Assembly (NCBI GenBank): GCA_012735285.1
Contig: JAAYHT010000317.1
Location: 1 to 6,677 of the forward strand
Source of the DNA: Clostridiales bacterium
GTDB lineage: Bacteria; Bacillota; Clostridia; Peptostreptococcales; Anaerovoracaceae
Length of the DNA: 6,677 nt
Direction: 5' to 3'
Position 1 is the first letter of the stretch, and each line of letters begins with the position of its first letter. Both the position numbers and the translations under genes were made by a program. A model generated the notes under the pieces. It searched no databases. It worked only from the letters and a program-made list of their open reading frames with translations, and was not told the origin of the DNA. Below are positions 1-5,364 of the stretch, in pieces.

Positions 1-384
1 AATAAGCAGGATGCATTGGTAAAATTTGAAACTGCAGTGCTGCGCGGCTACGAAACATATATGACCGATAAGGAAACAACCATCAGCGTTTTAGCTGAAT
101 ATTGCGGCCAAGATAAAGAATATGTGGAAGCTATCATGTATGGCCTAAAGGATACATATAAAAATGCCATGATTATCTCAATCGATCCCAATAAAAACAA
201 AGTGGTGGATTTTTACGAAATAATGAAAGCCAACGGTGATATTGATGCAGATACACCACATAAAATGGAGGACCATGTGAATACGTCCATCTATGAAGAT
301 GCTTTGAAAATCATGATAGAACGTGGCTCCAACAAAGACATATTTACTCATTTAATGGATGAATTTAAAATAAATAACTTTTAA
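1..384 (+). CDS. ABC transporter substrate-binding protein, NMT1/SsuA-like (C-terminal part only)
   Basis: The reading frame is open from the first base of the window to a TAA at 382-384, so the start and most of the protein lie to the left; only 127 residues are visible. The visible part begins with Asn-Lys-Gln-Asp-Ala-Leu-Val-Lys-Phe and continues with a helical stretch (VLRGYETYMTDKETTISVLA) of the kind that closes the C-terminal lobe of aliphatic-sulfonate/nitrate/taurine-type binding proteins (SsuA, TauA, NMT1 families). The gene lies 20 bases before a TauB/SsuB-type ATPase and in the same orientation, which supports the call. In Gram-positive bacteria such proteins are usually lipoproteins on the outer face of the membrane, but the signal peptide is not in view. 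The ligand cannot be told from this fragment. Confidence 0.72.
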   Translation, partial: NKQDALVKFETAVLRGYETYMTDKETTISVLAEYCGQDKEYVEAIMYGLKDTYKNAMIISIDPNKNKVVDFYEIMKANGDIDADTPHKMEDHVNTSIYEDALKIMIERGSNKDIFTHLMDEFKINNF

Positions 385-404
385 CACTAACTAGGTATGA
401 GCTT

Positions 405-1160
405 ATGAATATAATTGATGTTTCACATTTAACTTTTTCATACAAAAAAAACAATAGCTACAATAGAGTGCTGACCGATTTAAACTTACAAATAAAAGAG
501 GGAGAATTTGTTTGTATTATCGGTCATTCGGGCTGTGGGAAAAGCACATTGCTTAATATTTTAGCAGGACTTCTATTACCTGATAGCGGAAACCTTCTAA
601 TTGAAGGTAAAGCTTTAACTGGACCAGGAACAGAACGTGCTATTGTATTTCAACACTATTCTCTCTTTCCATGGATGACTGCATATAAAAATGTCCTGTT
701 TGGTATACAGCAGGCCAGAAGTGAGCTGAGTAAATCAGAGGCAGGAGAATTAGCAAGGGTTTATATAAGAAAAGTTGGCTTGGAGGATAACGTGAAAAGA
801 GTGGCTATTGCCCGCGCCCTTGCTATGGATTCCAAAATTCTGCTTCTTGATGAACCCTTCAGCGCTCTAGATGCTAAAAACAGAAATGAATTGCAGCAGC
901 TTTTAGAATACCTGTTAGATACCAATGGTAACCGTAAAACTGTCGTCTTTGTAACACATGATATAGAAGAAGCTATTTTGCTAGCAGATCGGATACTTTT
1001 TATGCGTCAGGGTAGATTTGAGGCGGAGTTTACCGTACCCTTCAGCAGACCACGCAATCGAGAAAATACATTAAGCTCATCTGAATACAAAAAACTTAAA
1101 ACCAAGCTGATAGATTTATTTTATTTTGATTCGGAGTTGGAAACAAATGAAGATTTTTAG
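405..1160 (+). CDS. ABC transporter ATP-binding protein, SsuB/TauB-type, lacking the signature motif
   Basis: A cytoplasmic ATPase subunit that should energise import by the neighbouring permease; 251 residues, close to the usual length. Visible motifs: Walker A GHSGCGKST (residues 40-48), Q-loop Q83 in VFQHYSLFPW, Walker B ILLLDE (145-150), D-loop SALD (153-156) and switch histidine H185 in FVTHD. The ATG at 405 follows the previous stop by 20 bases, with only a weak ribosome site (TAGGT near 392-396). The oddity is at residues 124-138: the sequence passes from VGLEDNVK straight to RVAIARAL. Family members such as SsuB and TauB have about 12 more residues here, containing the LSGGQ signature. 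The frame is otherwise intact. In a homodimeric importer this loss should remove the trans ATP contact at both sites, so the protein may be inactive. Its end overlaps the permease start. Confidence 0.9.
   Translation: MNIIDVSHLTFSYKKNNSYNRVLTDLNLQIKEGEFVCIIGHSGCGKSTLLNILAGLLLPDSGNLLIEGKALTGPGTERAIVFQHYSLFPWMTAYKNVLFGIQQARSELSKSEAGELARVYIRKVGLEDNVKRVAIARALAMDSKILLLDEPFSALDAKNRNELQQLLEYLLDTNGNRKTVVFVTHDIEEAILLADRILFMRQGRFEAEFTVPFSRPRNRENTLSSSEYKKLKTKLIDLFYFDSELETNEDF
1133..1136 (+). promoter_or_regulatory. Ribosome binding site that sets the permease start
   Basis: GGAG lies 10 bases before the ATG at 1147, inside the end of the ATPase gene. It favours that ATG over the in-frame TTG at 1126, which has no comparable site in front of it. 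Confidence 0.5.
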
Positions 1161-2055
1161 CAAATCATTTTTCATTGCACATTTTATAATGATTGTTTTA
1201 ATAATACTTGTCAACATACCTGGACAGAAGTCTGTTGAAGATTCAAAAGCACTTCTGGTAGGAATATTTATCATCGAACTAATTTATTTATACAAACTTA
1301 TACTTAAAAGAAAGAATGTAGTAGCATTATCCGATATTATGATAATTGTATGGTCTATATTATTATTATGGGAAATTGCTACAACCCAGTTGAACCTGCT
1401 CCACCCGGTTTTAGTTCCCAATCCTGAAGATGTGTTCCATGTATTTGCGTCTCAATATAATATGCTGTTACTTTGTGTCGCGTCCTCTATGGAACTGTTG
1501 GTTATTGGAACCTTCTTCGGTATTGGATTGGGCCTTGGCCTAGGTTTGCCGGTTGGCTGGATACCACGTCTTCGAGAAATCTTTTATCCCATCGCTAATG
1601 TGCTAACACCTATTCCTCCTGTAGTCTATGCCCCCTATTTAATTGCGCTAATGCCAACCTTTCGCAGTGCCTCTGCTGTGGTAATTTTTTTGGGAATATT
1701 CTGGCCTACTTTCCTAAGTATCATTATTCGTGTAAACTCTATTGAGCCTCATATTTTAGATTCTGCAAAAGTGCTTAATGTAAACAATAAGACAATGATT
1801 AGAAAGATATTACTTCCATACGTAATCCCAAGTGTAATATCTGGATTAAAGGTTACAATGATAACCTCTGTTATGCTACTTACCTTCGCGGAAATGATGG
1901 GAGCTACTAGAGGAATGGGATTTTATATTATCAACTATACCCATTATGCGAACTATACCAATGTAGTGGCTGGCATCATCCTAGTAGGAATAGTGGTAAC
2001 GCTTTTAAACTGGTTTATAAATATCATTCAAAATAAAGCAATTAAATGGCAATAA
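1147..2055 (+). CDS. ABC transporter permease, SsuC/TauC-type
   Basis: The membrane subunit of the importer, 302 residues from the ATG at 1147. This start has GGAG 10 bases upstream and overlaps the ATPase by 14 bases, suggesting translational coupling; an in-frame TTG at 1126 would add seven residues. The core is the usual binding-protein-dependent permease: membrane segments near 62-80, 112-137, 155-170, 175-195, 233-250 and 274-294, and the cytoplasmic EAA-type coupling loop at about 204-236 (ILDSAKVLNVNNKT then KILLPYVIPS). Two points are unusual. The protein is roughly 30-40 residues longer than SsuC or TauC and carries two extra hydrophobic segments at the N-terminus (about 7-24 and 35-54). 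The normally conserved glycine of the EAA loop is Asn211, and the loop reads DSAKVLN. Together with the preceding binding protein and ATPase it forms the transporter; the substrate is not identifiable. Confidence 0.88.
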   Translation: MKIFSKSFFIAHFIMIVLIILVNIPGQKSVEDSKALLVGIFIIELIYLYKLILKRKNVVALSDIMIIVWSILLLWEIATTQLNLLHPVLVPNPEDVFHVFASQYNMLLLCVASSMELLVIGTFFGIGLGLGLGLPVGWIPRLREIFYPIANVLTPIPPVVYAPYLIALMPTFRSASAVVIFLGIFWPTFLSIIIRVNSIEPHILDSAKVLNVNNKTMIRKILLPYVIPSVISGLKVTMITSVMLLTFAEMMGATRGMGFYIINYTHYANYTNVVAGIILVGIVVTLLNWFINIIQNKAIKWQ

Positions 2056-2071
2056 TAAGGGAGAATGAAAA

Positions 2072-2680
2072 ATGCAAAAAGTAAGTTTTAAATCATATGA
2101 TGAAGCCACTAAATACATTACAGAAGAATGCCTTCGTATTTATAAAGAAAATGAAAACATACAATCTACAGAGTTGGGACTGCATTTACTAGATGCCCCG
2201 CCCTTAAAAATGTATTGCCCTCAACATCATTATCTGATCCCAGCAGCTATGCTAACCGCTGCATATAATGCTCAGAGCAGACCCATAGAAATGCTTCAAA
2301 ATGATCTAATTGAAGCGATGATGAGGGCTAAAAATGTGCTACCTGCCTTTTGTGGTTTGTATGGTAGCTGTGGCACAGCTGTGGGCCTCGGAATATATGC
2401 AAGTATTCTAACGGATACAGACCAGTACTCTGTTCATTCGTGGGCGCTTGTCAATAGGATTGTTGGGGAATGTCTATTAAAAATCTCGCAAACCGATGGC
2501 CCCAGATGCTGCAAGCGAAGTTCATATATTGCACTTCTGGTTGGGGAAAAATTTAGTAAAGAAGAATTTAAGTTGGATCTAGGCAAAACTGAGTCGATTC
2601 AGTGTACACATTATATACGAAATAAAGAGGAATGTAAGAAAAAAGAATGCCCATTTTTTCCACAAACTGAAGAAGATTAA
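2072..2680 (+). CDS. Cysteine-rich DUF5714-like protein of unknown function
   Basis: A soluble protein of 202 residues with no signal peptide or membrane segment. The ATG at 2072 has a strong ribosome site (AAGGGAG, 2057-2063) 8 bases upstream and follows the permease stop by 16 bases. It has ten cysteines: C20, C49 (in CPQHH), C94 and C100 (in FCGLYGSCG), C134, C146-C147, C178, C188 and C193 (CTHYIRNKEECKKKECPFF). The glycine-rich core at 94-108 and the CPQHHYLIPAAML block look like the family annotated as DUF5714, found in anaerobic bacteria and archaea; this is recall and was not searched. The Cys/His arrangement suggests a metal or Fe-S site, and a CX9CX4C tail could form one, but this is inference. 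Position between a transporter and a PadR regulator suggests it acts on, or senses, the imported compound. Confidence 0.68.
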   Translation: MQKVSFKSYDEATKYITEECLRIYKENENIQSTELGLHLLDAPPLKMYCPQHHYLIPAAMLTAAYNAQSRPIEMLQNDLIEAMMRAKNVLPAFCGLYGSCGTAVGLGIYASILTDTDQYSVHSWALVNRIVGECLLKISQTDGPRCCKRSSYIALLVGEKFSKEEFKLDLGKTESIQCTHYIRNKEECKKKECPFFPQTEED

Positions 2681-2703
2681 TAATAGATTAGAGGTGATAA
2701 AAG

Positions 2704-3093
2704 ATGCTAAATAAAGATTTATGTCTAGATGATAAAAATATTAAATGTTCCTGTAAGGGCTATAACCTCGATAAATTACTTCAACCCAATATATTAATTA
2801 TACTTGCAGAACAAAATATGCACGGTTACATGATCATACATGAATTGGAAAACAGAAGCATGTTTGAAGATGAAAAAGCAGATAACACTGGCATATATAG
2901 AACCCTAAAAACCCTAGAAGATAGGGGTATGGTCAGATCCGAATGGGTTATTGAAGAAGCCGGTCCAGCAAAGAAAAACTACATGATTACTGATAAGGGT
3001 CTTGAGTGCCTTAGCAATTGGATAAGTACTCTAGAGTTATATAATAAAAAGATTGATAAGATAATTAGCGATGCAAAAAAGGTATTAAAGTAA
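2704..3093 (+). CDS. PadR-family winged helix-turn-helix transcriptional regulator
   Basis: A 129-residue DNA-binding protein, probably a repressor of its own operon. The ATG at 2704 has an excellent ribosome site (GAGGTGA, 2691-2697) 6 bases upstream, and the gene follows the DUF5714-like gene by 23 bases. The PadR winged-helix domain spans about 22-105: the first helices QPNILIILAEQNMHGYMII, the recognition helix around TGIYRTLKTLEDRGMV (62-77), and the wing with GPAKKNYMITDKG (87-99), the diagnostic PadR GPxRKxYxLTxxG pattern. A short C-terminal helix (106-128) fits the dimerisation helix of the short PadR subfamily. The N-terminal 20 residues carry C7, C15 and C17 (KCSCKGYNLDKLL), a possible metal- or redox-responsive element. 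PadR proteins commonly control adjacent transporter genes; the operator would lie upstream of the window. Confidence 0.9.
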   Translation: MLNKDLCLDDKNIKCSCKGYNLDKLLQPNILIILAEQNMHGYMIIHELENRSMFEDEKADNTGIYRTLKTLEDRGMVRSEWVIEEAGPAKKNYMITDKGLECLSNWISTLELYNKKIDKIISDAKKVLK

Positions 3094-3120
3094 TATTAAT
3101 TAATAAATTTATATAACTTT
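3087..3120. terminator. Possible bidirectional terminator between convergent genes
   Basis: AAAGTAATAT (3087-3096) can pair with ATATAACTTT (3111-3120), 9 of 10 positions, around a 14-base loop. A run of T follows on the + strand (3118-3122), and the minus strand has T runs beyond the other arm. The stem is almost all A-T and overlaps the stop codons of both convergent genes, so the support is weak. Confidence 0.3.
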
Positions 3121-3611
3121 TTAGCTCTAGCTTTTACAGCAGGACTCCCTTTTTCAATGGCAGTCTCCAAAATTTTAGTTGTTTTTATTAAATATTTTTC
3201 GTCGTTTTTAAAGATGTCAACCAAGGATTGTAAGGAATTAACTATAACAATCTTACTTTTACTATTCTCTATCCAGGAGACCAATTTATTAAATACAATA
3301 TCTTTTTCAATATCCGATAAGTTTAGATACGAGAACATTAAAGCGACATGCCATCGAACTTCCTGCTGTTCTATTTCTGAAATTTTGTTAATGATTTCTT
3401 CTTTATAGGGAATAAGATACTCTGGATGTATCTTAGATATTTTTTCTATTGCATCAGCCGCCCTCATTCGAATAAGCGGATCATGGCTTCTAATTCCATT
3501 AAAGACTTCACCGAAAATCACAGGATCTTTAAGCACTTCCGATACAACCTCATCGGCCTTACCTATTGATCTTAAATCCCCTCCAAGAAGCTTATCCAAT
3601 ATGTTGTTCAT
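3096..3611 (-). CDS. HEAT-repeat-like protein
   Basis: A soluble 171-residue protein. The ATG (complement of 3609-3611) has AGGAG (complement of 3619-3623) 7 bases upstream. The sequence is a chain of paired amphipathic helices of about 35 residues that fits four HEAT-like repeats, roughly at 30-62, 68-99, 103-135 and 138-171. The inner helices carry the expected pattern of small and hydrophobic residues with Arg or Lys near their start, for example DPLIRMRAADAIEKIS, EVRWHVALMFSYL and SPAVKARAKKLYKFI. HEAT solenoids are protein-binding scaffolds, so no reaction is expected. It starts 14 bases after the stop of the small membrane protein gene and probably shares its transcript. The partner is unknown. 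Confidence 0.75.
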   Translation of the reverse strand: MNNILDKLLGGDLRSIGKADEVVSEVLKDPVIFGEVFNGIRSHDPLIRMRAADAIEKISKIHPEYLIPYKEEIINKISEIEQQEVRWHVALMFSYLNLSDIEKDIVFNKLVSWIENSKSKIVIVNSLQSLVDIFKNDEKYLIKTTKILETAIEKGSPAVKARAKKLYKFIN

Positions 3612-3625
3612 AATGTGTCTCCTAT

Positions 3626-4036
3626 TTAGCTTTGAAATGAGCTCTGACGCTGCTTGTTTATAATAACTATTGACAGAGCAACTTCAACTATTCCGATAAT
3701 AAAGAGCAATATATGTATAGGAAGGACAAGGTCTGTCATAATATATTGAACTACAAGATATATTATGACAGCCCAACTAAAAACACTGCTTATGTATCCT
3801 TGATATTTTAAATCGTAGCGTAATAATAAAAATGCACTTACAATGCTGCCTATTCCAATTACTATAAATAAAAGTATACCCGGTATAAGATAATTATCAA
3901 AAGGCGTACCTTTTAATAGGTCAACTGTTATGCCAAATGGCTCTTCAGGAGAAATGATCGCGGCTAAACCTCCAACTATAGCGCATGCCCCAACGAAAAG
4001 ATTTAGAGCAGCCAAAACTCGATTCACAGTCTTCAT
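3626..4036 (-). CDS. Small four-helix integral membrane protein of unknown function
   Basis: A 136-residue protein with four clear membrane segments, at about 6-28, 49-72, 82-100 and 104-126, ending in a short basic tail (NKQRQ). I chose the ATG at the complement of 4034-4036 because GGAGGGGG (complement of 4042-4049) lies just upstream with ideal spacing. A TTG at 4069 would add 11 residues but would place that ribosome site inside the coding sequence. I do not recognise a family. The segment between helices one and two (PEEPFGITVDLLKGTPFDNY) is the only sizeable loop. The general shape resembles small hypothetical membrane proteins of Firmicutes. It starts 29 bases after the diguanylate cyclase stop and ends 14 bases before the HEAT gene, so the three are probably co-transcribed. 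Confidence 0.75.
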   Translation of the reverse strand: MKTVNRVLAALNLFVGACAIVGGLAAIISPEEPFGITVDLLKGTPFDNYLIPGILLFIVIGIGSIVSAFLLLRYDLKYQGYISSVFSWAVIIYLVVQYIMTDLVLPIHILLFIIGIVEVALSIVIINKQRQSSFQS

Positions 4037-4041
4037 TTTAT

Positions 4042-4049
4042 CCCCCTCC
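4042..4049 (-). promoter_or_regulatory. Strong ribosome binding site that sets the small membrane protein start
   Basis: The minus strand reads GGAGGGGG here. The GGAGG core (complement of 4045-4049) is 8 bases before the ATG at 4036 and decides against the upstream in-frame TTG at 4069. Confidence 0.7.
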
Positions 4050-4065
4050 ATCTTATAATAAATCC

Positions 4066-4371
4066 TCAAACTCTCGCTACTACTTCCACCCTATTTTTGC
4101 CTTTTTCTTTGGCTAAATATAGGGCTTTATCCACAGATGAATAGTAATCCTCTATATTTTTATTCCCCTTTTCATTCATTAAACAAACACCAAAACTAGA
4201 AGTAATCTGTAATGTGATTAAGTCAATAATAAATCTTTTTTCCATAATCTTTTTTCTTAATCTTTCAGCAAGTGCATAACCCTCTTTTAAAGAAGTATTG
4301 GGCGAGACAATAATAAATTCATCTCCCCCAAACCTGCAAACAGTATCCGATTCCCTAACATTATTTTTCAA
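4066..4371 (-). CDS. Diguanylate cyclase fragment: GGDEF active-site half
   Basis: A 101-residue frame with RESD (residues 6-9, the RxxD inhibitory site), GGDEF (15-19) and the end of the domain (SSFGVCL, then SVDKALYLAKEKGKNRVE). It can only start at a TTG that overlaps the upstream TGA as TTGA, so reinitiation is possible in principle, but no ribosome site is evident. It is most simply the out-of-frame remainder of the same cyclase. Confidence 0.7.
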   Translation of the reverse strand: MKNNVRESDTVCRFGGDEFIIVSPNTSLKEGYALAERLRKKIMEKRFIIDLITLQITSSFGVCLMNEKGNKNIEDYYSSVDKALYLAKEKGKNRVEVVARV

Positions 4372-5258
4372 AAATCTGCTAATTGTTTTAGTAAAATATC
4401 ACCTACTGGATGACCGTATGTGTCATTAATTTTTTTAAAATTATCTATATCTAAAATTATTAGAACTGTTTCATGACTATCAGACCTAATTGAAGATAGT
4501 TCTTGCTTGATTAACTTGTCAAACAGGTGTCGATTAGGGATTTCAGTAAGCGAGTCAAAATAGGCTAAATGCTCTAATTGTTTTTGTTGGATTTCTATGC
4601 GCCTTTTTTGGGTTATATTTGTAAAGTTATAATACCATATAATTATACTAAGTAAATAACCAATTCCTACAGCAGTAATTCCATTTACTCTGTTGGAAAG
4701 CAGTACCTGTTGATTGGTTATTGTTATAGCAATTAAATTATAATATGCCATATAAGTAGCAATATAGATTATTAAAGAAATTGCCGGCCTAATTATAAAA
4801 ACTGCTCCGACTATAATACAAGTTAACAATAATGGCGTTATATTTGTAGTCACCAGCTGATCAATTGTGACAAGGACAATACCAGAAACCATAATAACTA
4901 TAACAATAGCATATTGCATTATGTACATAGTGCTATTCGGTTCTTTTCTTTTCCTCAATCTATTGCTCATTAAGAAGAATACAACCATGATAATCAAGAG
5001 AATAAAATGTGTGATAATAATTCCTTGGCTCCATGTCTTTAATACTTCAGTTTCATGGGATTTATTCAGTGAGAATAACAATATATCAATTATACGCAAG
5101 GGTATAGCTACCATTGATAAATAATAAATTCTGCGAATATTAATTAGTACACACTCGTCTAAAACACTATTATTATCATGGTATATTTTTAATATCTTTT
5201 TCCTAATCCCCTCAAATGACCATGAGTTATCCTGGTTGTTCTTCATCTGTTTCTGCAT
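4368..5258 (-). CDS. Diguanylate cyclase fragment: six-helix sensor and first part of GGDEF domain
   Basis: This 296-residue frame holds the membrane sensor and the beginning of the cyclase domain, including the metal-binding region LDIDNFKKIND and YGHPVGD, and stops at a TGA (complement of 4368-4370) before the active-site GGDEF. Made alone, it would be a membrane protein with no cyclase activity. It is the first half of the interrupted gene described for 4066-5258. Confidence 0.75.
   Translation of the reverse strand: MQKQMKNNQDNSWSFEGIRKKILKIYHDNNSVLDECVLINIRRIYYLSMVAIPLRIIDILLFSLNKSHETEVLKTWSQGIIITHFILLIIMVVFFLMSNRLRKRKEPNSTMYIMQYAIVIVIMVSGIVLVTIDQLVTTNITPLLLTCIIVGAVFIIRPAISLIIYIATYMAYYNLIAITITNQQVLLSNRVNGITAVGIGYLLSIIIWYYNFTNITQKRRIEIQQKQLEHLAYFDSLTEIPNRHLFDKLIKQELSSIRSDSHETVLIILDIDNFKKINDTYGHPVGDILLKQLADF
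4370..4374 (-). other. Frameshift site: run of five T in the diguanylate cyclase gene
   Basis: The minus strand reads GCA GAT TTT TGA AAA. One more T gives GAT TTT TTG AAA and rejoins the two halves. A ribosome with TTT in the P site and the stop TGA in the A site could also slip back one base and keep full pairing, giving the same protein. Confidence 0.75.
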
Positions 5259-5309
5259 TTTTAACTAACTCTCTATTCTATATTTTGCAAACACCTAACC
5301 TTTTAACAT

Positions 5310-5320
5310 ATTGTACCATA
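5310..5320 (-). promoter_or_regulatory. Possible extended -10 promoter for the diguanylate cyclase operon
   Basis: The minus strand reads TATGGTACAAT: a TACAAT hexamer preceded by TGG, the TGn form of an extended -10 element. Transcription would begin near 5303, about 45 bases before the start codon. No good -35 is found at 17-18 bases; TTGTAA lies 22 bases upstream, too far. The rest of the 106-base gap (5259-5364) shows no convincing terminator for the MATE gene. Confidence 0.4.
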
Positions 5321-5364
5321 ATCTAACAGTAAAATAGTTACAAAGATTGGTACATTGAACCGGA

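Larger units (their letters stand above)
4066..5258 (-). pseudogene. Membrane-anchored diguanylate cyclase (GGDEF), interrupted by a one-base frameshift
   Basis: Joined across the frameshift this would be a 397-residue enzyme making the second messenger cyclic di-GMP from two GTP. The N-terminal sensor has six membrane segments (about 45-64, 78-98, 113-133, 141-157, 159-179 and 192-213), then a short polar linker helix and a GGDEF domain from about residue 230 (FDSLTEIPNR, LDIDNFKKINDTYGH). After LLKQLADF the frame meets TGA. Adding one T to the TTTTT run restores ADFLKNNVRESDTVCRFGGDEF, the expected family sequence with inhibitory RxxD and catalytic GGDEF intact. No EAL domain is present. 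Everything else is open and well conserved, so decay is very recent, or the base was lost in sequencing, or slippage at the T run still makes some full-length protein. The start codon has only a weak ribosome site; an in-frame ATG at 5246 is an alternative. Confidence 0.85.

Noticed and set aside
397..408. ATG at 397 just before the ATPase gene
   Set aside because: It meets a TGA after three codons and has no coding value.
1126..1146. Upstream in-frame TTG as the permease start
   Set aside because: It lacks a ribosome binding site, while the ATG at 1147 has GGAG 10 bases upstream and gives the more natural N-terminus.
3157..3408. Open + strand frame opposite the HEAT-repeat gene
   Set aside because: It has no recognisable family or ribosome site and is fully explained as the reverse of a well-supported gene.
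4037..4069. TTG at 4069 as the start of the small membrane protein
   Set aside because: The strong GGAGGGGG site would then lie inside the coding sequence; the ATG at 4036 is correctly spaced from it.
4867..5124. Open + strand frame opposite the cyclase sensor region
   Set aside because: The complement of codons for hydrophobic helices gives long chance frames; no start signal or family resemblance.
5259..5364. Rho-independent terminator after the MATE gene
   Set aside because: No GC-containing stem followed by a T run is present on the minus strand; only weak 3-4 base stems can be drawn.
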